A DNA stretch of 64,000 nucleotides from Nostoc sp. KVJ3 (GTDB taxonomy: Bacteria > Cyanobacteriota > Cyanobacteriia > Cyanobacteriales > Nostocaceae): positions 434,001 through 498,000 of the forward strand of contig NZ_WWFG01000001.1 of the NCBI RefSeq assembly GCF_026127265.1. The letters run 5' to 3'. The first letter of the stretch is position 1. Each line of letters opens with the position of its first letter. Made by a program: the position numbers and the translations under genes. This document shows positions 55,634 to 64,000 of this stretch, in pieces. Under the pieces are notes generated by a model, which was not told the origin of the DNA, ran no database searches, and saw nothing but the letters and a program-made list of their open reading frames with translations.

Positions 55634-56614
55634 TCACTTATTGAGTAGTAATTTTATAGCAAATAAAGACCGGAAGACTAACGGAAATTCCAAAGCCAAT
55701 GGTAAAATAAAACCCTTGATTGGATTGCGTTCATAAATATCTTGGAAACACAATTCTGAGTTAAATTCATTTATTGAATTATGGCTGACGGCAATGCTAT
55801 CTTCAAGGTTCTTTACCTGATGCCACCAGCGCGGTGGAAAGTAGATAATTTCTCCGGCTTCTAGTATTATTTCCACAGATTTAGCATTGGTATACAGTGG
55901 AAATTTTTCTAAATCCGGGTTGAAGACATTAACTTCCCCATTGTACAAAAGATCGGTTTGATCGGGTGTAAACAAGACACATTTTTTACGACCCGAAATT
56001 AATGCCAGCCATGCATAAGCATATTCACCATCAATGTGAAGACTAATATATGAATCTTTAGGGCCTATCAGCAGATAATCTAATGGATAATCATATTTTT
56101 CTTGAAAATTTTTGGGCAGCCTGTCAAACAAATTATGAAAGTAAACTGGAACTTTATAGTCCTCGTAAAGTTTGGGATGAAGGTAAGGATGAAAGTCGAA
56201 CAGATAAAGTATTTTCTTGCGATCGCTGGCAGTTATGTAATCAATGTAATCAGCAACAGTCATTTGCAGCGTCCTGCTATGATCTCCGTCCTCCCTCACT
56301 TTGATATTGAGTGACCCGCACTCCGATTTGAAGAAATTCATATTCCACTTTGTTGAGGCTGTCCAATCTTTCATCGCGTCAGTTATGATGACAGGCTTGC
56401 CTATAGATGCATATTCCCGGACAAATTGATCGTGCGATAGATTACTGCGACGCTCAACAGAAGAAATTGGTGTCCATACTAACTTGTGTTGTTTTTTACG
56501 CCACATTCTTTTTATCACATATATAACTAAGAATGTGCTAAAAAACAATATCACGAGCGTCAAACTAAACCAAATTAAATTAGATAAATAAATGGGTGAT
56601 TGTCTAGTGGTCAT
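55634..56614 (-). CDS. Membrane-anchored cupin-8/JmjC-like oxygenase
   Basis: A 326-residue protein. Residues 12-33 form a transmembrane helix (LIWFSLTLVILFFSTFLVIYVI). The catalytic part resembles JmjC/cupin-8 Fe(II)/2-oxoglutarate hydroxylases, with the iron motif SLHIDGEYAYAW near residue 192 (H-x-D) and the distal His in RWWHQVKNLEDSIAVSHN near 262-275. The C-terminal 35 residues are hydrophobic again. Members of this fold hydroxylate amino-acid side chains in proteins or small molecules. Its place inside the synthase operon suggests product or intermediate hydroxylation near the membrane. A membrane anchor is unusual for an NRPS tailoring oxygenase. Confidence 0.72.
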   Translation of the reverse strand: MTTRQSPIYLSNLIWFSLTLVILFFSTFLVIYVIKRMWRKKQHKLVWTPISSVERRSNLSHDQFVREYASIGKPVIITDAMKDWTASTKWNMNFFKSECGSLNIKVREDGDHSRTLQMTVADYIDYITASDRKKILYLFDFHPYLHPKLYEDYKVPVYFHNLFDRLPKNFQEKYDYPLDYLLIGPKDSYISLHIDGEYAYAWLALISGRKKCVLFTPDQTDLLYNGEVNVFNPDLEKFPLYTNAKSVEIILEAGEIIYFPPRWWHQVKNLEDSIAVSHNSINEFNSELCFQDIYERNPIKGFILPLALEFPLVFRSLFAIKLLLNK

Positions 56615-56690
56615 ATAGATTCCTTAAAAAGCGTTATATTTTATCGGAGCTTGCTATTGAAAAACTATCATTAGAGTAGTTATTAAGAGA

Positions 56691-59600
56691 TTATTCATTA
56701 ACTTCTAAAATTTTGCTAATTGACTTCATTTTTTGCAGACGTTTTCTTTGTTGGGATTTCCCAATTGCAATTTTTTCTGTTGAAAGATTAGTTTCACTAA
56801 AAGATAATGTTTGATTTTTCGTTTGACCAAAAAACTCTGTAAGGGAGTTAATGGTGGGATATCTAAACATATCGAGCAATGATAAATCTGTTGGAAATAG
56901 TTCACCTAATTGGTTATGAACTTTCACCATGAGTAATGAATGACCACCGAGTTCAAAAAAGTTGTCGTGAATGCCAATCTTCTCAATATTGAGAGCCTTT
57001 TGCCAAATTGTAGCGATCGCTCGTTCTATCTGTGTTTGTGGCATTACATAAGTCGCTTCTAACTCTGGGCGGAGAGTTTCAGGTGTAGGAAGCGATCGCC
57101 TATCTAACTTACCATTGGGTGTTAGTGGCAGAGTTGGGAGTAGTACAAAGGCAGAAGGTATCATGTATTCTGGTAACTTCTCTTTCAAAAAGCTACGCAG
57201 TTCAGTAATTGTAAGTTCCTGCTTGGGTTGAGGACTTACATAAGCTACTAGGCGTTTGTCAGTAAGTTCGTCGTCCCAAATCACCACCACAGCTTCGCGT
57301 ACTTTAGCGTGTTGGTTTAATCTCGCCTCAATCTCGCCTAATTCGATGCGGAAACCCCGGATCTTAACTTGACTATCAATGCGTCCAAGAATCTCAATAT
57401 TTCCATTAGGTAGATAGCGAACTAAGTCCCCAGTTTTATATAAACGTGACCCAGATTTTTCACTGAAGGGGTTAGGAATAAACTTAATTGCTGTCAATTC
57501 AGATAAGTTCAAATATCCCCTAGCAACGCCAAAACCACCAATGTAAAGTTCGCCTGTTACTCCAATAGGAGTAGGTTGCAGGTAAGGGTCTAAGATGTAA
57601 ATCTGAACATTATTAATTCCCCGTCCAATCGGCACTTCTAACACAGCATTGACTTGGGTCAACTTTGATAAATTGCTCATCGTGGCTACGATAGTTGCTT
57701 CCGTAGGCCCGTAAGAATTAATTAGTTGTACTCTTTGTCCTACATACTTTTGCCATATCTCTAGTCGCTGCGAAAGAGCTTTTTCTCCGCCAATAATCAC
57801 CAAACGCAGTTTTTCAGGTAGCTGTGAGCTTTTCTCAACCAACTCAGGAGTAAGTTGATGCCAGAAAGCTGTCGGCAAATCTAACACTGTTAGATTCAAA
57901 TCGCGGCATCTTTCGAGAAAGGCTGGTATTGAACTTAACATTGAATCAGTACGCAGTACTAATGTTGCACCTTCCACTAAGCAGGGAAATATTTCTTCGG
58001 CAGCAGTATCAAAACTGATCGATGCAAATTGTAAGATGCGATCGCTTGACTTCAGTTCGTACTCTAAACAAGCAGTTTTGATATAGTTCACCAAAGAGTT
58101 ATGTTGAATCATCACTCCCTTTGGTTTTCCTGTAGACCCTGATGTATAAATTACATAAGCTAAATTCTCAGATGTGAACCTGGCCAAAAGATTCTCTTGA
58201 CTTTCTTGGGCTATAATCTCCCAATCCGTATCTATGCATATAACTTTTGCTTCCTGTTGAGGCAGTTCCTTAACTAATCGCTGCTGGGTAAGTAACACCG
58301 ATATTTGAGCATCCTCAAGCATGAAAGCTAGACGCTCTTTTGGGTATGCTGGATCTAGTGGCACGTATACACCACCAGCTTTCAGAATACCCAGAATTCC
58401 AACCATCATTTCGAGCGATCGCTCTACACATATTCCCACCAAAACCTCTGGTTTTACCCCAAGCGATCGCAAATAATGCGCCAATTGATTTGCACGGTGG
58501 TTTAACTGTCGATATGTCAACTGCTCATCTTCAAAGACTACAGCAATGGCATCGGGCGATCGCTCCACTTGAGCCTCAAATAACTCATGGATACAATACT
58601 CACTACCATAGTCAACTTGAGTATTATTCCATTCCACCAACAACTGATGTTGTTGAGTTTGTGTCAATATAGGCAATTCTTTTAGGGGTTGTTCTGGATT
58701 AGCAACAACACCTTCTAGCAAGGTTACGTAATGTCCGAGCCAACGCTGAATTGTTTGAGTATCAAATAAATCTGTATTATATTCCAGTTCTACCAGTAGT
58801 TCACTGTCTGTCTGAAGAATATTTAAATTAATATCCAGCTTGGTAGCACTGGTAGAATTTTTAGCTACCTCAAACTCTTGTTTTAAAGACTTTGACTCCA
58901 ATTGAGCCTTATCCAGATTAAAGCCTGTAGTAAAAAGAGGAGTGCGACTAGGATCTCGTGGTAACTTTAAATTTTCAATTAGTTTAATAAAAGGATAAAT
59001 TTGATACTCATAAGCATCTAATAATATCTGCTGGATAAAACTCAAATAGTCTGTGAATGTTGGGTTGCCTATAACTTGGCTACGTATGGGTAATAGATTA
59101 ACACAGTGACCGACAAGATATTCATCTGCGATCGCAGATTGTCCGGCTGAAGCAATGCCAACAACGATATCTTGTTGATTCGTCAATCGTTGTAATAAGG
59201 TTATAAATGCTGCTAAAAGAATTGTAAATAAAGTATAACCACGTTTTACACTTAAGCTTTTTAAAGCGTTATACAAAGTGGAATCAAGAATTATATTTTC
59301 TCGCGCCCCAGTATACGTAAATATGGGTGGTCGAGGATAATCGGTTGGTAATTCCAATACAGGTATTGAAGCGGCAAATTGACTCAGCCAATAGGCTTCA
59401 GCTTTCGCCATCTCTGGACTCTGCTGCATTTGTGCTTGCCACAGAGCATACTCACTCCATTTAATGGGTTGTGGAAGCTGGCTAGCAATTCCCTGACACT
59501 CTGCTGAATAAATTACTGCTAATTCTCGTAACAAAATACTAATTGACCAACCATCAGCAACAATGTGATGATTCGTCAAAACCACAAGATGACGATCTTC

Positions 59601-61967
59601 TTGCAATTTGACTATATGACAGCGCAGTAATGGCCCTTTTTCTAAATTAAAAATTTGTTGAGCTTCCCCTTGTAATAACTCCGATAGTTGTGTTTCTCGT
59701 TGACTTTTATCTAAAATTGAAAAATCACTCAGAGGAATGTCTATAGTCAAAGTGGAATGAATCAATTGATTATCCCCCTCTGGGCTAAAAGTAGTTCGCA
59801 GCGCTTCGTGACGATTGATAATTTCCTGAACAGCCTTACGTACTGCCAATAAATTGCCAGTTCCTCGTAGATAAATAGACCGAGATTCATTATAGGCGCG
59901 GGAAACTTCATCTCCCATCTGTGCTAAAAACCACAATTCCTTTTGTGCTGCTGTCAAAGGAATTTTGAGTGTTGTTGAAATAGGGGCAGGTGGTAATAAT
60001 TCTCCTTTTTGCATTTCTACTACGCTTTCCTTGACTGCCCTAATTACGTGTTCAATATCTGTATTGGTATGCGCCGTAGAAAGATAAAAGGTACGTCCTT
60101 CCCAAACATAAACGCCTTTTTCGAGTAAATGGTAGAAAAACAACTGACCAAACTTGAGCGGAGATGAGGCTATGAAACGAAACAGGGAACCAAAATAGAC
60201 TACTTGAATTGGAACTTGCCTTTCTTCAAAGTAACTATTAAGAGTCTGGGCTAATTTCGTTGTTTTTTCAGATAACTCCTGCTGCAATTTCGGGCCACTG
60301 TTCTTAATATGATTGAGTGCAGCCCAAGCCGCAGCCATTACCAAAGGATGTTTGAAGAAAGTACCCGCAAACATCGTAGTTTCCGCTTGAGGATAAGATT
60401 CATCTCCATAGTTCCACATCCCACCGTCAAGGGTATCCATCAAAGCCGCCTTACCAGCTATAACCCCAATTGGCATCCCAGCAGCAACGGCTTTACCATA
60501 AGTAGTCAAATCTGCTTGAATATTCCACAATCCCTGAATTCCACCTGGGTGCATCCGAAAGCCGGTAATTACTTCATCGAAAATTAATACGGTTCCTGTT
60601 GCTTGAGTTAATTGTCTGAGTTGTAGCAGAAACTCTTGAGGTTGCAAATCTGGGCGACTGCTTTGTATCGGCTCTACCAAAACTGCTGCGAGTTCGTGAG
60701 CATGAGTTTTCAGAATCTCTAGGGATTCAGGTTTGCCATATTCAAGTGCGATCGCATCATCAGCAATGTATGATGGTATACCTATAGCTTTGGGGATAGA
60801 ACGCCGCGTTTCTTCACCGGTTGTTACTCCTCTTACCAAAACCCCATCATAGATACCGTGATAAGAACCAGCAAATAAAGCAATCTTAGAGCGTCCTGTG
60901 GTAGCCCGTGCTAGGCGTATTGCTCCCATGACTGCTTCTGTGCCATCGTTACAAAAAGCTGCCCGTTCTGCGCCTGTCAACTCACAAATTAACTCTGCAA
61001 CCTGACCGGCAAGACGCGATTGTGGCCCGTGCAATATACCCTGCTTTATTTGTTCTTGGATAGCTTCGATGACAAAGGAAGGTGAATGACCAAATAAAAG
61101 CGCACCAAATCCCATAGAAATGTCTACGTACTCTTTGCCATCAACATCCCAAAGCCTAGCGCCCTCACCACGCTGTCCGTGAATGGGATACAACATCTCT
61201 TTAATTGACGGCAGGAACCCTGTTATCGCCCTGCTATTGGCATGATAGGAACGATAAGCTTGAGTAAGTCGTTTAGATTCTGGAGTCTGCTGAACAAAAC
61301 GTGTAATTAAAGCATCTAGATGTTTTTGTTGACAAGGAGTTAACAGAGTCTTCGATTCTTGCTCAAATTGTTGAGCATTCGCCAAAGGTTGCGGTTCACT
61401 TGTCAGCTTTATAGGTTGTTGATTAGACTCAGCCTGAATCGATGATGAACTTGATTGAAAAGCAGAATTACTGTCCTCATGCTGAATTTGGGTAGATGGG
61501 ATTGCTTTTTGCAAAGGTAATATCTTCTTAGATGAACCTGCTTTTTGCAAAACATCTAGCTGTTTGGACATCAATTGAAGCTGCTGTTCTATTACCTGTT
61601 CGAGTACATTACCTATTACATATTTTTCATCTTCTTGCTCTAATTTTTGCGTGTCTGAAGTCTGTATAGCAAGTGTTGTTTCTTGAAAAGAAGGCTCTAC
61701 AATTAGATATTGTGGAGGTAGCTCTTGAGCTATATGAGCTACTAAGGCATGAATTGTTGATAAATTTTCAAGCAATAATCTAAAAGGAATATTAATACCT
61801 AATTCTTTTTGAATAGCACGGTTTATTTGCGACAAAATCAGAGAGTCAACACCCATTTCTAGAAAAGGAGTATGAATATCTATTGCAGATGATTTTACTC
61901 CCAGTGACTCACTAACAATAGACTTGAGCGTTGATACTATTTTTTTATATTGAGATTCTTCATTCAT
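56691..61967 (-). CDS. Hybrid protein ACP-AMT-C-A-PCP
   Basis: A 1758-residue protein that begins directly with an ACP (Ser near 42 in EMGVDSLIL). The AMT is at about 230-660 with PLP Lys near 491 (TYGKAVAAG). The C domain is at about 690-1120 with intact NHHIVADGWS near 802. The A domain is at about 1140-1620 (YTSGSTGKPKG near 1277, NSYGPTEATIV) and the PCP Ser is near 1676 (GGHSLLM). The A pocket reads about D-T-E-D-I-G-S-I-V-K; two acidic residues hint at a basic side chain, but this is a guess. Together with the upstream KS-AT protein it equals a McyE-type module split in two and lacking its MT. The AMT closely matches that of the last synthase. Confidence 0.85.
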   Translation of the reverse strand: MNEESQYKKIVSTLKSIVSESLGVKSSAIDIHTPFLEMGVDSLILSQINRAIQKELGINIPFRLLLENLSTIHALVAHIAQELPPQYLIVEPSFQETTLAIQTSDTQKLEQEDEKYVIGNVLEQVIEQQLQLMSKQLDVLQKAGSSKKILPLQKAIPSTQIQHEDSNSAFQSSSSSIQAESNQQPIKLTSEPQPLANAQQFEQESKTLLTPCQQKHLDALITRFVQQTPESKRLTQAYRSYHANSRAITGFLPSIKEMLYPIHGQRGEGARLWDVDGKEYVDISMGFGALLFGHSPSFVIEAIQEQIKQGILHGPQSRLAGQVAELICELTGAERAAFCNDGTEAVMGAIRLARATTGRSKIALFAGSYHGIYDGVLVRGVTTGEETRRSIPKAIGIPSYIADDAIALEYGKPESLEILKTHAHELAAVLVEPIQSSRPDLQPQEFLLQLRQLTQATGTVLIFDEVITGFRMHPGGIQGLWNIQADLTTYGKAVAAGMPIGVIAGKAALMDTLDGGMWNYGDESYPQAETTMFAGTFFKHPLVMAAAWAALNHIKNSGPKLQQELSEKTTKLAQTLNSYFEERQVPIQVVYFGSLFRFIASSPLKFGQLFFYHLLEKGVYVWEGRTFYLSTAHTNTDIEHVIRAVKESVVEMQKGELLPPAPISTTLKIPLTAAQKELWFLAQMGDEVSRAYNESRSIYLRGTGNLLAVRKAVQEIINRHEALRTTFSPEGDNQLIHSTLTIDIPLSDFSILDKSQRETQLSELLQGEAQQIFNLEKGPLLRCHIVKLQEDRHLVVLTNHHIVADGWSISILLRELAVIYSAECQGIASQLPQPIKWSEYALWQAQMQQSPEMAKAEAYWLSQFAASIPVLELPTDYPRPPIFTYTGARENIILDSTLYNALKSLSVKRGYTLFTILLAAFITLLQRLTNQQDIVVGIASAGQSAIADEYLVGHCVNLLPIRSQVIGNPTFTDYLSFIQQILLDAYEYQIYPFIKLIENLKLPRDPSRTPLFTTGFNLDKAQLESKSLKQEFEVAKNSTSATKLDINLNILQTDSELLVELEYNTDLFDTQTIQRWLGHYVTLLEGVVANPEQPLKELPILTQTQQHQLLVEWNNTQVDYGSEYCIHELFEAQVERSPDAIAVVFEDEQLTYRQLNHRANQLAHYLRSLGVKPEVLVGICVERSLEMMVGILGILKAGGVYVPLDPAYPKERLAFMLEDAQISVLLTQQRLVKELPQQEAKVICIDTDWEIIAQESQENLLARFTSENLAYVIYTSGSTGKPKGVMIQHNSLVNYIKTACLEYELKSSDRILQFASISFDTAAEEIFPCLVEGATLVLRTDSMLSSIPAFLERCRDLNLTVLDLPTAFWHQLTPELVEKSSQLPEKLRLVIIGGEKALSQRLEIWQKYVGQRVQLINSYGPTEATIVATMSNLSKLTQVNAVLEVPIGRGINNVQIYILDPYLQPTPIGVTGELYIGGFGVARGYLNLSELTAIKFIPNPFSEKSGSRLYKTGDLVRYLPNGNIEILGRIDSQVKIRGFRIELGEIEARLNQHAKVREAVVVIWDDELTDKRLVAYVSPQPKQELTITELRSFLKEKLPEYMIPSAFVLLPTLPLTPNGKLDRRSLPTPETLRPELEATYVMPQTQIERAIATIWQKALNIEKIGIHDNFFELGGHSLLMVKVHNQLGELFPTDLSLLDMFRYPTINSLTEFFGQTKNQTLSFSETNLSTEKIAIGKSQQRKRLQKMKSISKILEVNE

Positions 61968-62006
61968 AATATTTTAAAGCTTTCTAGATATTACTTTTAT
62001 ATAAAA

Positions 62007-64000
62007 CTACATATCTTTTTCTAATAGTTCTAACTGCTGAAACATAATAGAAATTTGACCATTTATTATTTTCTTAATCCGACGATCGCATTTTTCAATT
62101 TTGTCATTCAAATAGAGAATATTATTTTGCTGTGATTCAAAAAGCAAATTTTGTGATTTCTTTTCCAGATAATTGAACTGAGCGTCATCTTTTTGATTCT
62201 GCGACTTTTGATTATTATTGTCTTTTCCATTCAATATATTTGACTTATTAACTCTAGGAGACTCAACCCAATATTTGTTTCGTTCAAAAGGGTAAGTCGG
62301 TAAAGGAAGGCGATGATATTTTTGATTGGCATAAAATCCTGACCAATCTACTTGTATACCATACAGCCATAAATGTCCCAGAGTATTTAATAAGAATGCA
62401 ACATCAGATTGTTGTTCGTGGGGATGACCTATAGAGCAAAGCACCAACTTTTCCTGGACTTGTTGTTTAGTTAAAGTACTTAAAGTCCGACCAGAACCAA
62501 CTTCTAAAAAAATCCGATTTGGCTGTTTGCACAATTCATTAATGCCATCAGCAAAGCGGACTGACGACTGCAAATGTTTAGCCCAATAACTCTTATCTGT
62601 TGCCTCATCTGGAGTAATCCAAGTGCCAGTTACGTTAGATAAAAAAGGAATTTTTGGAGGATTAAGATTGACTTTTGCCAAGAATTTAGTAAATGGCTCA
62701 ATAATAGAGTCCATCATCTGAGAATGAAATGCGTGGGAAGTATGCAGAGAACGACAGTCAATCCCTTGCTTGGTTAAGCGGTTTTGCAAATCTTCAATCT
62801 CTGCGCTTAGTCCAGAAACTACACAACGCTCTGGTGCATTGATTGCCGCTAAGGAGAGTTTATCACCTAGCATCTGCGTAACTTTTTTCTCTGATAGCGC
62901 TACAGCCAACATTGCCCCTGAAGGTAGTTTTTGCATCAGTTGTCCACGAGTAGCAACTAACATCAATGCATCCGCCAAAGAAAATACCCCAGCTAAACAA
63001 GCAGCGACATATTCACCCATACTGTGGCCAATCATTGCACTAGGATACACTTTCGTAGCTATCCACAATTGTGCTAGAGCATATTCAATTACGAATAACG
63101 CCGGCTGAGTAATGTGAGTTTGTCGCAACTGCTGAGTAGCCGATTCGGTCTGTTCTGCGAGGGGATAAAGAATAGTGCGTAAGTCTAACCCTAAAATAGG
63201 TTTAAGTTGTTCACAGCAATCATCAACCTGTTCCCGAAAAATTGGCTGAGTTTGGTATAGTTCTCGACCCATATTTACATACTGAGATCCCTGACCAGGA
63301 AACATAAAAACAACTTCTGGCTCACTTGGTTCTTGATAGTGCGTGAGAACTCGTTGCGAGTCTTTGGTTTCTAAAACTTTGATTGCATCATCAATATCTT
63401 GACAAACTACCATCCGCCGATAGTCAAAAGCTCGACGACCTACCCCCAGAGTGTAAGCAACATCAGCTAAATTTAAATCGGGATGCTGTTTGAGGTGATT
63501 AGCCAGATTTGCCGTAGCTGCTTCTAACGCTGATTCCGTTTTTGCAGAAACAATCAACAGATGATATTTCCTCCCCTGCTCCTCCTGCTTCTCTACCGGG
63601 GCTTCCTCTAGAATTACATGAGCGTTCGTGCCACCAATACCAAAGGAACTAACCCCTGCGCGTCTAGGATGTCCGTTTGATTTCCATTCGGAAAGTTTGT
63701 CATTAACGTAAAAAGGACTGTTAGCAAAATCAATCTGGGGTGATGGTTCTTGAAAGTGCAAACTAGGCGGTATTTGCTTGTGTTTAAGCGCAAGAACAGT
63801 CTTGATTAAACCTGCAACACCAGCTGCGGTATCTAAATGGCCGATATTTGTTTTTACCGAACCAATGGCGCAGAAATTCTTTTTCTGAGTTCTGGCGCGA
63901 AAAGATTTAGTTAACGCGGCAATTTCAATCGGATCTCCTAAAATTGTGCCGGTGCCATGAGCCTCTACATAACTGACCATATCAGGTTCGATTCTGCTGA
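62007..64000 (-). CDS. PKS KS-AT protein lacking an ACP (5' end outside window)
   Basis: At least 664 residues are visible; the frame is open to the right edge and the ATG at 63980 lies within the KS domain. The C-terminal KS part has EAHGTGTILGDP and KTNIGHLDTAAG with both catalytic His. AT has GHSMGE (near 63025) and HAFHS (near 62720), the malonyl type. After the post-AT PLPTYPFER segment there is no carrier domain; the last 90 residues are Asn/Gln/Lys-rich and end in a coiled-coil-like LNDKIEKCDRRIKK helix. The next gene starts 39 bases on with an ACP, so the module is split between AT and ACP and the tail may be the docking piece. Confidence 0.85.
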   Translation of the reverse strand, partial: SRIEPDMVSYVEAHGTGTILGDPIEIAALTKSFRARTQKKNFCAIGSVKTNIGHLDTAAGVAGLIKTVLALKHKQIPPSLHFQEPSPQIDFANSPFYVNDKLSEWKSNGHPRRAGVSSFGIGGTNAHVILEEAPVEKQEEQGRKYHLLIVSAKTESALEAATANLANHLKQHPDLNLADVAYTLGVGRRAFDYRRMVVCQDIDDAIKVLETKDSQRVLTHYQEPSEPEVVFMFPGQGSQYVNMGRELYQTQPIFREQVDDCCEQLKPILGLDLRTILYPLAEQTESATQQLRQTHITQPALFVIEYALAQLWIATKVYPSAMIGHSMGEYVAACLAGVFSLADALMLVATRGQLMQKLPSGAMLAVALSEKKVTQMLGDKLSLAAINAPERCVVSGLSAEIEDLQNRLTKQGIDCRSLHTSHAFHSQMMDSIIEPFTKFLAKVNLNPPKIPFLSNVTGTWITPDEATDKSYWAKHLQSSVRFADGINELCKQPNRIFLEVGSGRTLSTLTKQQVQEKLVLCSIGHPHEQQSDVAFLLNTLGHLWLYGIQVDWSGFYANQKYHRLPLPTYPFERNKYWVESPRVNKSNILNGKDNNNQKSQNQKDDAQFNYLEKKSQNLLFESQQNNILYLNDKIEKCDRRIKKIINGQISIMFQQLELLEKDM

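Larger units (their letters stand above)
30509..64000 (-). other. Hybrid PKS/NRPS biosynthetic gene cluster (right end outside window)
   Basis: Fourteen consecutive minus-strand genes with short gaps or overlaps encode a polyketide/non-ribosomal-peptide assembly line with three glutamate-1-semialdehyde-type aminotransferase (AMT) units, tailoring enzymes, an MbtH protein and an acylase. Transcription runs from high to low coordinates. Loading and early modules must lie to the right of the window because the first visible synthase is cut by the edge. The left boundary is placed at the acylase stop codon, where the strand of the neighbouring gene changes. Confidence 0.85.

Noticed and set aside
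62770..63108. Plus-strand frame opposite the AT domain of the right-edge PKS
   Set aside because: It is an antisense shadow; similar antisense frames occur opposite the other two AT domains because the coding strand is conserved.

Overview
The window is from a filamentous, probably heterocyst-forming cyanobacterium of the Nostocales. The evidence is the very frequent palindrome GCGATCGC (HIP1) in and between genes, several families of short tandem and inverted repeats typical of these genomes, and genes with cyanobacterial character (Ycf51, DUF4327, ferredoxin-dependent sulfite reductase, AMIN-domain protein, NucA/NuiA). I found no rRNA, tRNA or CRISPR array.

Left part (1-30500): mixed housekeeping and accessory genes separated by repeat-rich spacers. 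In order: the end of a YaaW-like gene, an O-antigen-ligase-like membrane protein, Ycf51, an iron-containing dehydrogenase overlapping a class I aminotransferase, a GDSL hydrolase, a small membrane protein, two Kef/Nha-type antiporters (the second with universal-stress domains), an exported protein, an AMIN-domain protein, rsmE, sulfite reductase with an added ribbon-helix-helix-like tail, an ADP-ribosylglycohydrolase, moeA and a cysteine-desulfurase-like protein. Then come DUF4327, a NucA-type nuclease converging on its NuiA-type inhibitor, a Uma2 protein, a slipin pseudogene with two in-frame stops, an AvaI/BsoBI-type restriction-modification pair with an HNH remnant, ppk2, and a PD-(D/E)XK-like protein. 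Many spacers hold MITE-like elements, and two repeat families have entered reading frames.

Right part (about 30500-64000, all on the minus strand, running off the right edge): a hybrid PKS/NRPS operon with MbtH and tailoring genes. In transcription order: KS-AT (partial) | ACP-AMT-C-A-PCP | membrane-anchored cupin oxygenase | KS-AT-MT-KR-ACP | free-standing C domain | TauD/SyrP-like dioxygenase | C(degenerate)-A-PCP | KS-AT-ACP-AMT-TE | free-standing AMT (frameshifted) | glycosyltransferase | sucrase/ferredoxin-like protein | TPR-methyltransferase | MbtH | penicillin-acylase-family protein. AMT is the glutamate-1-semialdehyde-type aminotransferase known from McyE and mycosubtilin synthetase.

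Read collinearly, the line should make a beta-amino acyl unit, add amino acid 1, extend it to a C-methylated statine-like hydroxy acid, add amino acid 2, and extend that with malonate and amination to a terminal beta,gamma-diamino acid before thioesterase release. The product, both A-domain substrates and the role of the acylase are inference. I do not recognise this exact architecture as a named cyanobacterial pathway, and it is the strongest candidate here for an undescribed system.
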